Program-made: the position numbers and the translations under genes
Source of the DNA: Rhodopseudomonas sp. P2A-2r
GTDB taxonomy: Bacteria > Pseudomonadota > Alphaproteobacteria > Rhizobiales > Xanthobacteraceae
Reading direction: 5' to 3'
NCBI RefSeq assembly: GCF_026015985.1
Contig: NZ_CP110389.1
Span: forward strand, 1,706,001-1,770,000
DNA length: 64,000 nucleotides
The notes under the pieces: model-generated
Told to the model about the DNA's origin: nothing
What the model saw: only the letters and a program-made list of their open reading frames with translations
The model's database searches: none
Part shown: positions 46,928 to 55,760 of the stretch, piece after piece
How positions within the stretch are numbered: the stretch's first letter is position 1
Layout: the number at the start of each line of letters is the position of its first letter

Positions 46928-47689
46928 TCAGCCCTTCTTGCGCGAGAAGAATGCCTTGAATGCGGCGACGGCTTCCTTGGATTTCATCCGTTCGCCGAAC
47001 AGATGGCTTTCCTGGTCGATGCGGCGGGTCAGGTCCTCGGGCGGCAGCTTGATCAGCTTGCGCGAGATCGCCACCGCCTCCGCCGGCAGCGCGCAGATCT
47101 CGCGTGCCACCTTGCGCGCCTCGACCTCGGTATGGCCGGGCGCCACCACCTCGTTGACGAAGCCGGCCTCGCGCGCATCGGCGGCGCTGACGGTGCGGCC
47201 CATCACCAGCATGGAAAAGGCGCGCTGGTGCCCCATGGTGCGCGGAAACAGCAGGCTGGAGGCGCCTTCCGGCACCAGGCCGAGATGGATGAACGGCGTC
47301 GAGAAGGTCGCGGTGGTCGAGGCCAGCACATAGTCGCAGTGGAACAGCAGCGTGGTGCCGATGCCGATGGCGATGCCGTCCACCGCGGCGATGATCGGCT
47401 TGGTGTTCTGCGCCAGCGAATACAGGAACTTGATGGCATTGGAGGCGCGCGGCGTGGCCGCGGCCTCGGTGCCGTCCTTCAGGAAGTCCTGCAGGTCGTT
47501 GCCGGCGGTGAACACGCCGGAGCCGCCGGTGATGATCATGCAGCGGATCTTCGGATTGTTCTGCGCGGTGTCGATCGCCTCGGACATCAGGCGATACATG
47601 TCCTGGGTGATGGCGTTCTTCTTCTCCGGGCGGCGCAGCGTGATGACGCGCGTCGAGTCTTCGTCGGTGACAATCAGGTGGCCGGTCAT
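46928..47689 (-). CDS. Enoyl-CoA hydratase/isomerase family protein
   Basis: A 253-residue crotonase. Landmarks: GVFTAGNDLQDF (oxyanion loop), VDGIAIGIGTTLLFHCDYVLA (second oxyanion site) and PEGASSLLFPRTMG. The usual catalytic Glu pair is not clear: the second site reads GLVPEGAS. AGNDL resembles paaG or isomerase-like members more than canonical hydratase. Acts on enoyl-CoA in fatty-acid or aromatic breakdown. Follows the acyl-CoA dehydrogenase at 47874 on the same strand, separated by the family E repeat, so co-transcription is plausible but not certain. Confidence 0.83.
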   Translation of the reverse strand: MTGHLIVTDEDSTRVITLRRPEKKNAITQDMYRLMSEAIDTAQNNPKIRCMIITGGSGVFTAGNDLQDFLKDGTEAAATPRASNAIKFLYSLAQNTKPIIAAVDGIAIGIGTTLLFHCDYVLASTTATFSTPFIHLGLVPEGASSLLFPRTMGHQRAFSMLVMGRTVSAADAREAGFVNEVVAPGHTEVEARKVAREICALPAEAVAISRKLIKLPPEDLTRRIDQESHLFGERMKSKEAVAAFKAFFSRKKG

Positions 47690-47734
47690 GTCGTGTCCTT
47701 GTGCCAGTTGCAGCGGGTCGCGTCGGGCTCGATT

Positions 47735-47866
47735 GTAGCCCGGATGACGTCGGCGCGCCGCTTGCGGGCCGACAAAATCCGGGGCGGAGTTTCAACGGAA
47801 CGACGGCCCCGGATTTCGCGCCCGTCGTCGCTCTGCGAGCGCCGGCGTCCGCTTCATGCGGGCTAC
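47735..47866. repeat. Palindromic element with terminal inverted repeats, family E
   Basis: GTAGCCCGGATGA at one end and TCATGCGGGCTAC at the other (13-bp, one mismatch), with an inner AAATCCGGGGC / GCCCCGGATTT pair (47775-47816). The GTAGCCCGGATG module is a very common rhizobial repeat. Fills the hydratase to dehydrogenase gap. Confidence 0.7.
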
Positions 47867-47873
47867 GATCGCA

Positions 47874-49655
47874 TCATGCCAGCAGCACCGCGTCCGCCGA
47901 GGTCACCGAATCCGCGCTGTCGATCACGGTGCGCTCCAGCGCGCCGGCCTGCACCGCGATGTTCTCGGCGAAGAACCGCGCCAGGGTGACGTAGCGGGCG
48001 GGATCGCCGGCGCTGCCGCCGTCGCGCGCTGCCAGCGCCTCGTTGGCCAGCATGCAGCTGCCGAGCGTGGAACCGAACAGCCGCAGATAGGGCGTGGCCC
48101 CGGCCAGCGCATCGTTCGGGGCTGACGCCAGCTGCGCCAGCAGCCACCTGCTGGTGCGCTCCAGCGCGCCCAGCGCGTCGCGCAATTTTGTCCCGGTGGT
48201 GCCGAAGGCCGGATCGTTGGAGGCCTCGACCCGCGACACCACCCCGCTGAGTTCCTCCAGCAGCGTCCACACCGCGGCGCCGCCATGGGCCGCAAGCTTG
48301 CGCGTCACCAGATCGATGGACTGGATGCCGTTGGTGCCCTCGTAGATCGCGGTGATGCGGGCGTCGCGATAATGCTGCGCGGCGCCGGTTTCCTCGATAA
48401 AACCCATGCCGCCGTGGATCTGCACGCCCAGCGACGTCACCTCGTTGCCGATATCCGTGGAAAACGCCTTGGCGATCGGCGTCAGCAGCGCGCCGCGCGC
48501 CGCGGCGTCGGCGCGGACCTTGGGGTCGGTGGCGCGGGCGGCGATGTCCAGCGCCACCGCAGTGGCGTAGCAGATGGTGCGCGAGGCCGCGGTCAGCGCC
48601 CGCATCTGCATCAGCATGCGCTTGACGTCGGGATGCACGATGATGGCGTCCATGCCGGCGCTTTTGCTGCCGGCGGCGCGGCCCTGCTTGCGCTCCTGCG
48701 CGAAGGCCAGCGCCTGCTGATAGGCGCGGTCGGCGATGCCCACGCCTTCGAGGCCGACGCCGAGCCGCGCCTGGTTCATCATGGTGAACATGCATAGCAT
48801 GCCGCGATTCTCTTCGCCGATCAGGTAGCCCACCGCGCCGCCGTGGTCGCCCATGGTCATGGTGCAGGTCGGCGAGGCGTGCATGCCGAGCTTGTGCTCG
48901 ACGCCGCTGGGATAGATGTCGTTGCGTTCGCCCAGCGAGCCGTCGCCGTTGACCAGGAATTTCGGGATCAGGAACAGCGAGATGCCCTTGGTGCCGGCGG
49001 GCGCATCGGGCAATCGCGCGAGCACGAAATGCACGATGTTGTCGGTCATGTCGTGGTCGCCATAGGTGATGAAGATCTTGGTGCCGAACACCCGGTAGCT
49101 GCCGTCCGCGGCGCGCTCGGCGCGCGAGCGGAGCGCGCCGACATCGGAGCCGGCCTGCGGCTCGGTCAGCTGCATGGTGCCGGTCCAGGCCCCGGTCACC
49201 AGCTTCTCCAGATAGATGGTCTTCAGCTCGTCGCTGCCATGGGCGTCGAGCGCCTCGATGGCCGACAGGGTCAAGAGCGGGCACAGCCCGAAGGCGATGT
49301 TCGAGGCGCTCCAGATCTCGGTGCAGGCGGCGTTGACCGCCAGCGGCAGGCCCTGGCCGCCGAACGCTTCCGGCCCGGACACCGCGTTCCAGCCGGCCTC
49401 GGTCCAGCGCCGGTAGGCGTCGGGCCAACCCGGCGCGGTGGTCACCTTGCCGGCGTCCAGCCTGATGCCCGCCTTGTCGCCGACCCGGTTGAGCGGCGCC
49501 AGCACGTCGCTGGCGAAGCGGCCGGCCTCGTCCAGCACGGTCTTGGTGAGGTCGGCGTCGAACTCGCCATAATGCCCGGCGTCGAGCGCCGCCTGCAGCC
49601 CGGCACCAAAGTTGAGGGCCAGCAGCATGTCGTCGATGGGCGCACGATAGGTCAT
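47874..49655 (-). CDS. Acyl-CoA dehydrogenase (DmdC-like, C-terminal extended)
   Basis: A 593-residue flavoenzyme of the long ACAD class. Landmarks: MQLTEPQAGSDVGALRS, GTKIFITYGDHDMT, IHGGMGFIEETGAAQHYRDARI and AIYEGTNGIQSIDLVTRKL (catalytic Glu). The extra C-terminal domain (about 465-593) is typical of DmdC-type dehydrogenases. The start at 49655 has GGAGAGACG upstream; the ORF is open to 50033 but is only GC-biased noise. Oxidises acyl-CoA beside the hydratase at 46928. Confidence 0.88.
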   Translation of the reverse strand: MTYRAPIDDMLLALNFGAGLQAALDAGHYGEFDADLTKTVLDEAGRFASDVLAPLNRVGDKAGIRLDAGKVTTAPGWPDAYRRWTEAGWNAVSGPEAFGGQGLPLAVNAACTEIWSASNIAFGLCPLLTLSAIEALDAHGSDELKTIYLEKLVTGAWTGTMQLTEPQAGSDVGALRSRAERAADGSYRVFGTKIFITYGDHDMTDNIVHFVLARLPDAPAGTKGISLFLIPKFLVNGDGSLGERNDIYPSGVEHKLGMHASPTCTMTMGDHGGAVGYLIGEENRGMLCMFTMMNQARLGVGLEGVGIADRAYQQALAFAQERKQGRAAGSKSAGMDAIIVHPDVKRMLMQMRALTAASRTICYATAVALDIAARATDPKVRADAAARGALLTPIAKAFSTDIGNEVTSLGVQIHGGMGFIEETGAAQHYRDARITAIYEGTNGIQSIDLVTRKLAAHGGAAVWTLLEELSGVVSRVEASNDPAFGTTGTKLRDALGALERTSRWLLAQLASAPNDALAGATPYLRLFGSTLGSCMLANEALAARDGGSAGDPARYVTLARFFAENIAVQAGALERTVIDSADSVTSADAVLLA

Positions 49656-50151
49656 GAACGTCTCTCCGCGGGATTCTTGGGGCTTTGACCGGGGTTTCCC
49701 ACGAAACGCCGGCGCCCTCAACAGCGCCGGGCGGGGTGGAGCCTCCGGTACCCGGCGGCCCGTTCCCCGGACGCCCGGATTCAGCGCCATCCGATCGTTC
49801 CCCGGCCGCAGTGCCCGGTGGACCGTTCCCCGGAGTCGGTCCCCTGCGCGGCCCCCGACGCCGCTCCCTCGTGCCCCGGACGCGGTGCAGCGCGCCGCCT
49901 GTTGCGGCGTGGTGCGCCGCAGATCCGGCCCAGCTTCCCCGGCAGACAAGCCGAACATCCCGACGCCGCCTCCCGCGCAGTGGCCCGTCCACGCGAAGCG
50001 TCGCTTCGCCCGGCCGCCTTGCGTCCGCGACACCCGCGCGCCCCGCCATCCCCATGGGATCGCCCTGCGGGCGGTTGAAATGCGGGGAGTCTCCTATAGA
50101 CCCACGGAGCCGCGGGTCACCGCGCCGGACCGGTCCGGCCGCGGCCGGCAT
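49656..50151. other. GC-rich intergenic region upstream of the acyl-CoA dehydrogenase
   Basis: 496 bases with no gene. GTTCCCCGG recurs several times (49760-49850). A family D repeat is at 49868-49932. Open frames here are composition artefacts. The end approaches the tRNA-Gln. Confidence 0.5.
49868..49932. repeat. Palindromic element, family D, copy 2 (diverged)
   Basis: CTCGTGCCCCGGACGCGGTGCAG ... CGCAGATCCGG; same outer words as copy 1 at 30443-30499 with a longer loop. Confidence 0.55.
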
Positions 50152-50225
50152 TGGGGCGTAGCCAAGTGGTAAGGCAGGGGATTTTGATTCCCCCATTCGG
50201 AGGTTCGATCCTCCCGCCCCAGCCA
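50152..50225 (+). tRNA. tRNA-Gln (anticodon TTG), CCA encoded
   Basis: Acceptor TGGGGCG pairs with CGCCCCA. The D arm is GCC...GGC, the anticodon stem GGGGA/TCCCC has loop TTTTGAT (anticodon TTG), and the T arm is GGAGGTTCGATCCTCC. A G discriminator and encoded CCA follow. 74 bases in all. Such tRNAs are frequent integration sites. Confidence 0.95.
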
Positions 50226-50310
50226 ATGATATCAATAACTTGCTCAAACCGGTAAGTTCTCCCTATTGTGAAAGTCGACCCCGAATCGACCCCCAAAAGG
50301 GAATTGCAAG

Positions 50311-51069
50311 TTGCTGTCGATTGATGTGGCGGATCTAATCCAGCTATTATGCGGCCTTCGGACTGAGAAGTCCGCCCATGAGCGCCGTATCGCACTTATG
50401 ACGTTCAGTGCCTGGATCTATTGGCCTTTCAGCCCGACAATGGTGCGGGAGGCACGTACGACAGCCGCCGCTCAAGTCGTTCGAGGTCTGCTAAGTGGCA
50501 AGTTAGAGCCAATCACATCAATAGACGCTGACATCGGCCAGGTACAAAACGCTTTTCTGAGCCCTGTTGATGTAGCGGACGCTCTATTAGATAAAGAGTA
50601 TCAACAAGCTCCTTTCTGGATCGAGTATGAAATTCTAGAACCTCGGCTCGTGGTCGCTGCGTCACAAGCTGAATTTCTGATACGATCGTGCAGCACCGCG
50701 TCCCAGTATTCCCGCGGCATGTCGTCGGCCGGGCCGGGCGTCGGGCTTACCGGCGTCGCCGGCCGGTCTGGCTGCGATGCCAGCTTTTCCATCTGTTTTT
50801 CTGTCGGCATGCGCCAGCTCGCGGGTCTGTCACTCATGCCGCGAATTAGAACACAAAGAGAACAAAAGTCGAGTCCACGCAGTTGGCTATTCCTTGCCAG
50901 ATCGCAGTTCCAGACCCATCTCGTTGCAAACGCGCGTGAAGTTATTACGGCCTGGAGGATGACGGCGTCGGCCCTCGTGAGCGGGAAATGGCGACGACGT
51001 TGGACGAGGGCCATTCTATGCCGCCGGATTGGTCACCGGCTTCGGGCAATCCGAGCTGAGCCCGAATGA
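50311..51069 (+). CDS. Unrecognised ORF after tRNA-Gln; only the first ~120 residues look real
   Basis: A TTG-started frame of 252 residues. The first 120 residues have a mixed, non-repetitive composition (ERRIALMTFSAWIYWPF, PVDVADALLDKEYQQAPFWI) and lower GC than the neighbours. From about 50680 on the sequence reads as the complement of two minus-strand small ORFs and is likely not a natural tail. No family recognised. Possibly the remnant of an integrated element. Confidence 0.3.
   Translation: MLSIDVADLIQLLCGLRTEKSAHERRIALMTFSAWIYWPFSPTMVREARTTAAAQVVRGLLSGKLEPITSIDADIGQVQNAFLSPVDVADALLDKEYQQAPFWIEYEILEPRLVVAASQAEFLIRSCSTASQYSRGMSSAGPGVGLTGVAGRSGCDASFSICFSVGMRQLAGLSLMPRIRTQREQKSSPRSWLFLARSQFQTHLVANAREVITAWRMTASALVSGKWRRRWTRAILCRRIGHRLRAIRAEPE
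50601..50837 (-). CDS. Small hypothetical protein
   Basis: A 78-residue ORF beginning MSDRPASWRMPTEKQMEKLA, with a Pro-rich centre and DMPREYWDAVLHDRIRNS. The sequence before about 50680 overlaps the plus-strand ORF and may be an unnatural extension. No family recognised. Its start at 50837 is internal to an ORF open to 51014. Confidence 0.45.
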   Translation of the reverse strand: MSDRPASWRMPTEKQMEKLASQPDRPATPVSPTPGPADDMPREYWDAVLHDRIRNSACDAATTSRGSRISYSIQKGAC

Positions 51070-51247
51070 CACCTTCGAGAGGTTCAGCGCTAGGATGCGA
51101 CAGCATGGCAGCAAGCAGGTCCTCCGCGCCATCATCGCGAAGCGACAAGTCATGGTCCTGCTTCGCCGCCGCGCGTCGCTTCGGGTCAATGACGATCGCG
51201 AGCATGATGGCTGTCACGATCCCCAGAACGATGAGCAATTCGATCAT
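50945..51247 (-). CDS. Small single-pass membrane protein, hypothetical
   Basis: A 100-residue ORF whose first 22 residues (MIELLIVLGIVTAIMLAIVI) form a membrane helix, followed by DPKRRAAAKQ and a soluble tail. The C-terminal end overlaps the opposing ORF. Not recognised. It and the neighbouring zinc-ribbon protein look like island cargo. Confidence 0.45.
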   Translation of the reverse strand: MIELLIVLGIVTAIMLAIVIDPKRRAAAKQDHDLSLRDDGAEDLLAAMLSHPSAEPLEGVIRAQLGLPEAGDQSGGIEWPSSNVVAISRSRGPTPSSSRP

Positions 51248-51284
51248 GCAATGTCTCGCAGTTCATCGGAACACTCGAACCGGG

Positions 51285-51482
51285 CTATGTCGGCCTAGCG
51301 GGCTGAAATCCAACGAGCTTATGCCAGGCCACCATGATGATAATCACTGAGATCACGGTGATCGCAACACCTATCCATTTGCGGCGGACCTCACGCATCG
51401 TGGGTTGCGGGTGTCCGCAGTGGGGACAGATCGACGCGCCGGCTGGCAGATCCTTCTCACAGAAGGTGCAGGTGGATTGCAT
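51285..51482 (-). CDS. Small zinc-ribbon membrane protein
   Basis: A 65-residue protein: two CxxC pairs (CTFCEKDLPAGASICPHCG, residues 5-23) form a zinc ribbon, followed by a basic stretch and one membrane helix (VAITVISVIIIMVAW). Soluble zinc head plus anchor is a known layout for small bacterial membrane proteins of unknown function. Confidence 0.6.
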   Translation of the reverse strand: MQSTCTFCEKDLPAGASICPHCGHPQPTMREVRRKWIGVAITVISVIIIMVAWHKLVGFQPARPT

Positions 51483-51675
51483 GGTTGAGCCCGAGGAAAC
51501 TGAATGAAGCGATCTGTAAGTCCAGGGTCAAATCCGAGGCCGCCAACGACCAAATGAAACCGGCTGCTCTAAAGAGGATGCCGGTGTCCGAGGGACCGCT
51601 ATTGGCGCAAAGCTGACCTAGCTCCGAGCAAGAGCGGTGCAGAATCTCTTCCTCGCCCGGTGAGGCAGGCTGGCT

Positions 51676-52578
51676 TTAACCTTCTGTCGCCTTCATCTTC
51701 TCGATCAGCCGCTCCGCGACCAGCCGCGTCGATGGCGAGGCAGTGCGGGCGGCGAGTTGCACCAGCGTGACCTGGGTAGCTTCGAGCCGTCTGTCGTGCA
51801 GCGGCACCGCGACCAGCGCGCCGGCCTGGATCGACGGCATCGCCGTGTCGCGTGGCAGAAACGTCGCCAGCTCGGTGCGCGCCACGATTGTCTGCGCAAA
51901 GGCCAGCGAGTTGGTCTCGTTGCAGACCTCGAGGTGCACATGGGCCTGGGCGCAGGCCTTGTCGAGCTCTTGCCGGATACCGAACGACGGATCGGGCACC
52001 ACGACGCGCAACCCGGCAAGGTCCTTCATGGTGCAGGACGCCCGGCCCGCCAGCGGATGATCGGGCGCTACGATCAGGTGCACCGACTGCCGCATCCGCG
52101 CCAGTTCGATCAGATCTCGCCGCGGCGCGCGGCCGAACACCAGGCCGAGATCGACGTCGTTCTGGCCGACCATCTCCGCGACGTCGCGCGAGCCGACCGC
52201 GGTGACGCTCATCGATATACCCGGATAGTCGCGCGACAGATCGACGAAGAAGTCCGGCAGGAAGCTCGCCAGCATGCCCTCGACGGTGGCGATCTTGACC
52301 TGGCCGCGGCGCAGCGAGTCGAATTCCTCGACACGGCTGCGCAGCCCGTCGAGCTGGGTGCGGTTCTCGATGGCGTAGCGGTACAGCACGTGGCCGGCGT
52401 CGGTCAGGTTCATTCCGCGCGCGCCGCGCTCGAAGAGCTTGACCGCCAGCTCTTCCTCCAGCCCCTGCACCTGCCGGCTGATCGCTGACGGCGCGATCCG
52501 CAGTGAAGCTGCGGCCTGTTTGATCGAGCCGCATTCGGTGACCATCCGGAAGTAGCGCACGGCGGTGGATTCGATCAT
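51676..52578 (-). CDS. LysR family transcriptional regulator
   Basis: A 300-residue LTTR. N-terminal winged helix (about 1-60) includes GSIKQAAASLRIAPSAISRQVQGLE, the usual LysR helix-turn-helix. The effector domain (about 90-295) follows. Divergent from the Liv-type operon that starts at 52731, across 150 bases, the classic arrangement in which the regulator activates the divergent genes. A GTTTGCG...GCGAAAC stretch near 52640-52680 could be part of its site. Confidence 0.86.
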   Translation of the reverse strand: MIESTAVRYFRMVTECGSIKQAAASLRIAPSAISRQVQGLEEELAVKLFERGARGMNLTDAGHVLYRYAIENRTQLDGLRSRVEEFDSLRRGQVKIATVEGMLASFLPDFFVDLSRDYPGISMSVTAVGSRDVAEMVGQNDVDLGLVFGRAPRRDLIELARMRQSVHLIVAPDHPLAGRASCTMKDLAGLRVVVPDPSFGIRQELDKACAQAHVHLEVCNETNSLAFAQTIVARTELATFLPRDTAMPSIQAGALVAVPLHDRRLEATQVTLVQLAARTASPSTRLVAERLIEKMKATEG

Positions 52579-52730
52579 CAGGTGCTTTCAATGACTGCTC
52601 AAGGTTCCGGCAGCGGCTGATTAGCGTTCTGATTTTCAGATCGTTTGCGTCTAAATTCAATGCTTTTATGCGAAACGTGGATTTGCAATGCTTGCGTTAC
52701 AGACGCCTCCCGTCCTGATGGAGAATATGG

Positions 52731-53936
52731 ATGTATCGCTCCCCGCTCGCTTGCATCTCAGGCTCGGTCCTGCTGGCGATCGCCAGCCTGTCCGCCTCCA
52801 TCGCGTCCGCCGAGGATGTCATCCGGTTCGGCGCGCCGTTGCCAATCACCGGGCCGCTGGCGCCGGAGGCCGTGAAGCAGCAGATGGGCTACAATTTGTG
52901 GGCCGAAGAGGCCAACAAGGCCGGCGGCATCAATGTCGGCGGCAAGAAATATAAGGTCGAGATCGTCTACGGCGACTACCAGTCCAACACGCCGCGCTCG
53001 GTGCAGACGACCGAGCAGATGATTACCCAGGACAATGTGAACTTCATGTTCGGGCCGTTCGGCTCCGGCGCCGCCAAGGCAGCGAGCACGATCTCCGAGA
53101 AGTACAAGGTGCCGACAATCGCGGCCTCGGCCTCGTCTTCGCAGGTCTATGACCAGAATTACAAATATCTGTTCGGCACCTTCACGCCGAACGACACGCT
53201 GACCACGCCGCTGACCCAGATCATCAAGGCCAAGGCGCCTGAGGTGAAGAAGGTCGCGATCCTGGCGCGCAACGACCTGTTCCCGCTGGCGATCGCGCAG
53301 GAGATGGACAAGTCGGCGAAGGCGAACGGCTTCGAAGTGGTGTATTTCGAGAAATACGCCATCAACACGCTCGACCATTCCGCGACGCTGTCGCAGATCA
53401 AGTCGCTGGCGCCGCAGTGGATCTTCATCACCGGCTACACCAACGACTTGCTCTTGATCCGCAAGCAGATGGCCGACCAGCAGATGAAGGCGCCGGTGGT
53501 GACAATGATCGCAGGCCCCGCCTACCAGGACTTCATCGAGACCGCAGGCCAGAGTGCGGAAAACATTTCCAGTGCGTCGTGGTGGCACCCGGCCGAGCAG
53601 TACGATGGCAAGGACATTTTTGGCAAGACCTCGAACTTCGTCAAACTGTTCAAGGCCAAATACAATTCCGAACCCGACTACGGCCAGGCCTCGGCGGCGG
53701 TCAGCGGCGCGCTGTTCCAGCTGGCGATCGAGAAGGCCGGCTCGCTGGACCGCGACAAGGTCCGCGATGCGCTGGCCAGCATGGATGTCATGACGTTCTG
53801 GGGACCGGTAAAGTTCGGCGCCAACGGCCAGATCAATTCGCTGGAGCCGCCGGTCTTCCAGATCCAGAACGCCAAGCCGGTGGTGCTGTATCCGGAAGCG
53901 ATCAAGCAGGGCGAGTTCAAGCTCGGCGTGAACTGA
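52731..53936 (+). CDS. Branched-chain-amino-acid-type ABC transporter substrate-binding protein
   Basis: A 401-residue periplasmic binding protein of the LivK type. Signal peptide ends SLSASIASAE. IRFGAPLPITGPLA is the start of the mature protein; LARNDLFPLAIAQEMDKS and TNDLLLIRKQMADQQM lie in the second lobe. GGAGAA precedes the ATG. First gene of SBP-livHMGF-CnbZ-like, with LysR divergent. The solute is not predictable from the sequence, but the linked deaminase-like genes suggest an amino-substituted acid. Confidence 0.86.
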   Translation: MYRSPLACISGSVLLAIASLSASIASAEDVIRFGAPLPITGPLAPEAVKQQMGYNLWAEEANKAGGINVGGKKYKVEIVYGDYQSNTPRSVQTTEQMITQDNVNFMFGPFGSGAAKAASTISEKYKVPTIAASASSSQVYDQNYKYLFGTFTPNDTLTTPLTQIIKAKAPEVKKVAILARNDLFPLAIAQEMDKSAKANGFEVVYFEKYAINTLDHSATLSQIKSLAPQWIFITGYTNDLLLIRKQMADQQMKAPVVTMIAGPAYQDFIETAGQSAENISSASWWHPAEQYDGKDIFGKTSNFVKLFKAKYNSEPDYGQASAAVSGALFQLAIEKAGSLDRDKVRDALASMDVMTFWGPVKFGANGQINSLEPPVFQIQNAKPVVLYPEAIKQGEFKLGVN

Positions 53937-53961
53937 GCGGGGCGGTTGGCGGGGGCTTCAC

Positions 53962-54828
53962 ATGCTGGCCGTTCAGGTCCTGATCAATGCGCTGGTGCTG
54001 GGCTGCCTCTATGCTTGTATCGCGATCGGTTTCTCGCTGGTGTGGGGCGTGCTCAACGTCATCAACCTGATCCACGGCTCGTTCATCGTGCTCGGCGCCT
54101 ATCTGGCGTGGGGCGCCTATCAATGGGCACACGTCTCGCCGTGGTACGCGCTGCTGATTGCCGCGCCCTTGTTCTTCGCCTTCGGCTACCTGCTGCAGCG
54201 GCTGCTGCTCAACCGGGTGATCTCAGCCCCGGTGCTGGTGACGCTGACGCTGACCTTCGGCCTCGACCTGATCCTCAACAATGCGATGATCTATTATTTC
54301 AAGGCCGACTATCGCAAGCTGACGCTGAGCCCGCCGACCGGTTCGGTCTCGCTGTTCGACGTAGTAGTCCCGGTCGACCGCCTGATCGCCACGGCGGCGG
54401 CACTGGCGCTGACCGGGCTGCTGTATCTGTTGCTGCGTCGCTCCAAGGTCGGCCGCGCCATCGTCGCCGTCCGGCTCGACCGTGATGCCGCGGTGCTGAT
54501 GGGTGTCGACGTCAAATCGATCTATGCCATCGCCTTCGGGCTGGGTGCCGCACTGGCCGGCTGCGCCGGCGTGCTGATGGCACTGATCTTCCCGATCTCG
54601 CCTCTGACCTCGTCGGCCTATCTCGGCAAGGCCTTTGTCGTCTGCGTACTCGGCGGTCTCGGCAGCGTCTCCGGCGCATTGGCCGGCGGGGTGCTGCTGG
54701 CGCTGGTGGAAGGCATCGGCTCGGTCTATCTCGGCCCGGCGCACGCGACCACGCTGTCCTTCGTTCTGCTCATCATCTTCCTCGTCGTTCGCCCGCAGGG
54801 CCTGGTCGGCCGGAAGGGTTTTGAATGA
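53962..54828 (+). CDS. livH: Liv-type ABC transporter permease (LivH)
   Basis: A 288-residue permease with about eight helices; VWGVLNVINLIHGSFIVLGAY and GLGSVSGALAGGVLLALVEG are diagnostic. Starts 25 bases after the binding protein. The last four bases overlap the livM start (ATGA). Forms the inner-membrane channel with LivM. Confidence 0.9.
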   Translation: MLAVQVLINALVLGCLYACIAIGFSLVWGVLNVINLIHGSFIVLGAYLAWGAYQWAHVSPWYALLIAAPLFFAFGYLLQRLLLNRVISAPVLVTLTLTFGLDLILNNAMIYYFKADYRKLTLSPPTGSVSLFDVVVPVDRLIATAAALALTGLLYLLLRRSKVGRAIVAVRLDRDAAVLMGVDVKSIYAIAFGLGAALAGCAGVLMALIFPISPLTSSAYLGKAFVVCVLGGLGSVSGALAGGVLLALVEGIGSVYLGPAHATTLSFVLLIIFLVVRPQGLVGRKGFE

Positions 54829-55760
54829 CCCGGGCCCATCTCGCACTGCTGGTTCTGATTGCGGTCGTCGCGTCGTTGCCGCTGTTCGGCGGCGCCTATG
54901 CGCTGCGCGTCGGCACCATGGCCTGCATGTACGCGATCTTCGCGCTGTCGTGGAACGTGGTCGGCGGCTTCGCCGGCTATCCATCCTTCGCCACCGCGGC
55001 GTTCTTCGGGCTAGGCGCCTATGCCACCGGCATCCTGCTCAGCAAGGGCGTGTCGCTGTCGGTCGCTTTGGCCGGCACGCTGATGGCGTCGTTCCTGCTC
55101 GCCGCGGCGCTCGGTGCCGTGCTGCTACGGCTGCGCGGGCACTATTTTGCCATCGCCAGCCTGTCGCTGGTGGAGGTGTTTCGCGAACTCGTCAACAACG
55201 CCACCGACCTGACCGGCGGCGGCATGGGCCTGAACATTCCGCTCGCCTCGGGGTCCGGCATCCTCGCCGACGCGACGTTCTTTTTCTACGCGATGTGGGG
55301 CCTGCTGGTGCTCACCGCGCTGGTGGTCATCGCCGTCTCCGTCTCCAAGCTCGGCTTTGGCCTCAACTGCATCCGGCAGAACGAGACCGCGGCCAACATG
55401 GTCGGCCTCAATGCCACGCTCTACAAGAGCATCGCCTTCGGCCTGTCGGCCTGCTTCGTCGGCAGCGCCGGCGGCATTTATGCGGCCTGGGTGCACTACA
55501 TCGATCCGTCCGACGTATTCGACATCCTGTATTCGGTGAAGCCGATCGTGATGGCGCTGGTGGGCGGGCTCGGCTCGCCGCTCGGCGTGGTGTGCGGCGC
55601 ATTCCTCTACCTCGGCCTCGAGGAAGTCGTCTGGCGTAATTACATCCAGATCCATTCCGGCGTGCTCGGCGTGCTGATCATCATCCTGCTGCTGTTCTTG
55701 CCGCACGGCCTGATCTCGCTGCGCTGGGCGATGTTCTGGCGGAAGGTCAAGCATGTCTGA
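54825..55760 (+). CDS. livM: Liv-type ABC transporter permease (LivM)
   Basis: A 311-residue permease. Landmarks: YAIFALSWNVVGGFAGYPSF, GHYFAIASLSLVEVFRELVNN and GGLGSPLGVVCGAFLYL. Overlaps livH (ATGA) and livG (8 bases) for coupled translation. Partner of LivH in the channel. Confidence 0.9.
   Translation: MTRAHLALLVLIAVVASLPLFGGAYALRVGTMACMYAIFALSWNVVGGFAGYPSFATAAFFGLGAYATGILLSKGVSLSVALAGTLMASFLLAAALGAVLLRLRGHYFAIASLSLVEVFRELVNNATDLTGGGMGLNIPLASGSGILADATFFFYAMWGLLVLTALVVIAVSVSKLGFGLNCIRQNETAANMVGLNATLYKSIAFGLSACFVGSAGGIYAAWVHYIDPSDVFDILYSVKPIVMALVGGLGSPLGVVCGAFLYLGLEEVVWRNYIQIHSGVLGVLIIILLLFLPHGLISLRWAMFWRKVKHV

Noticed and set aside
49760..49850. Repeated GTTCCCCGG words, considered as a CRISPR-like array
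   Set aside because: Spacing is irregular, repeat unit under 10 bases, no cas genes nearby.
50152..50225. Second copy of the tRNA 3' end as an att site in the window
   Set aside because: No repeat of the tRNA 3' words was found elsewhere in the 64 kb.
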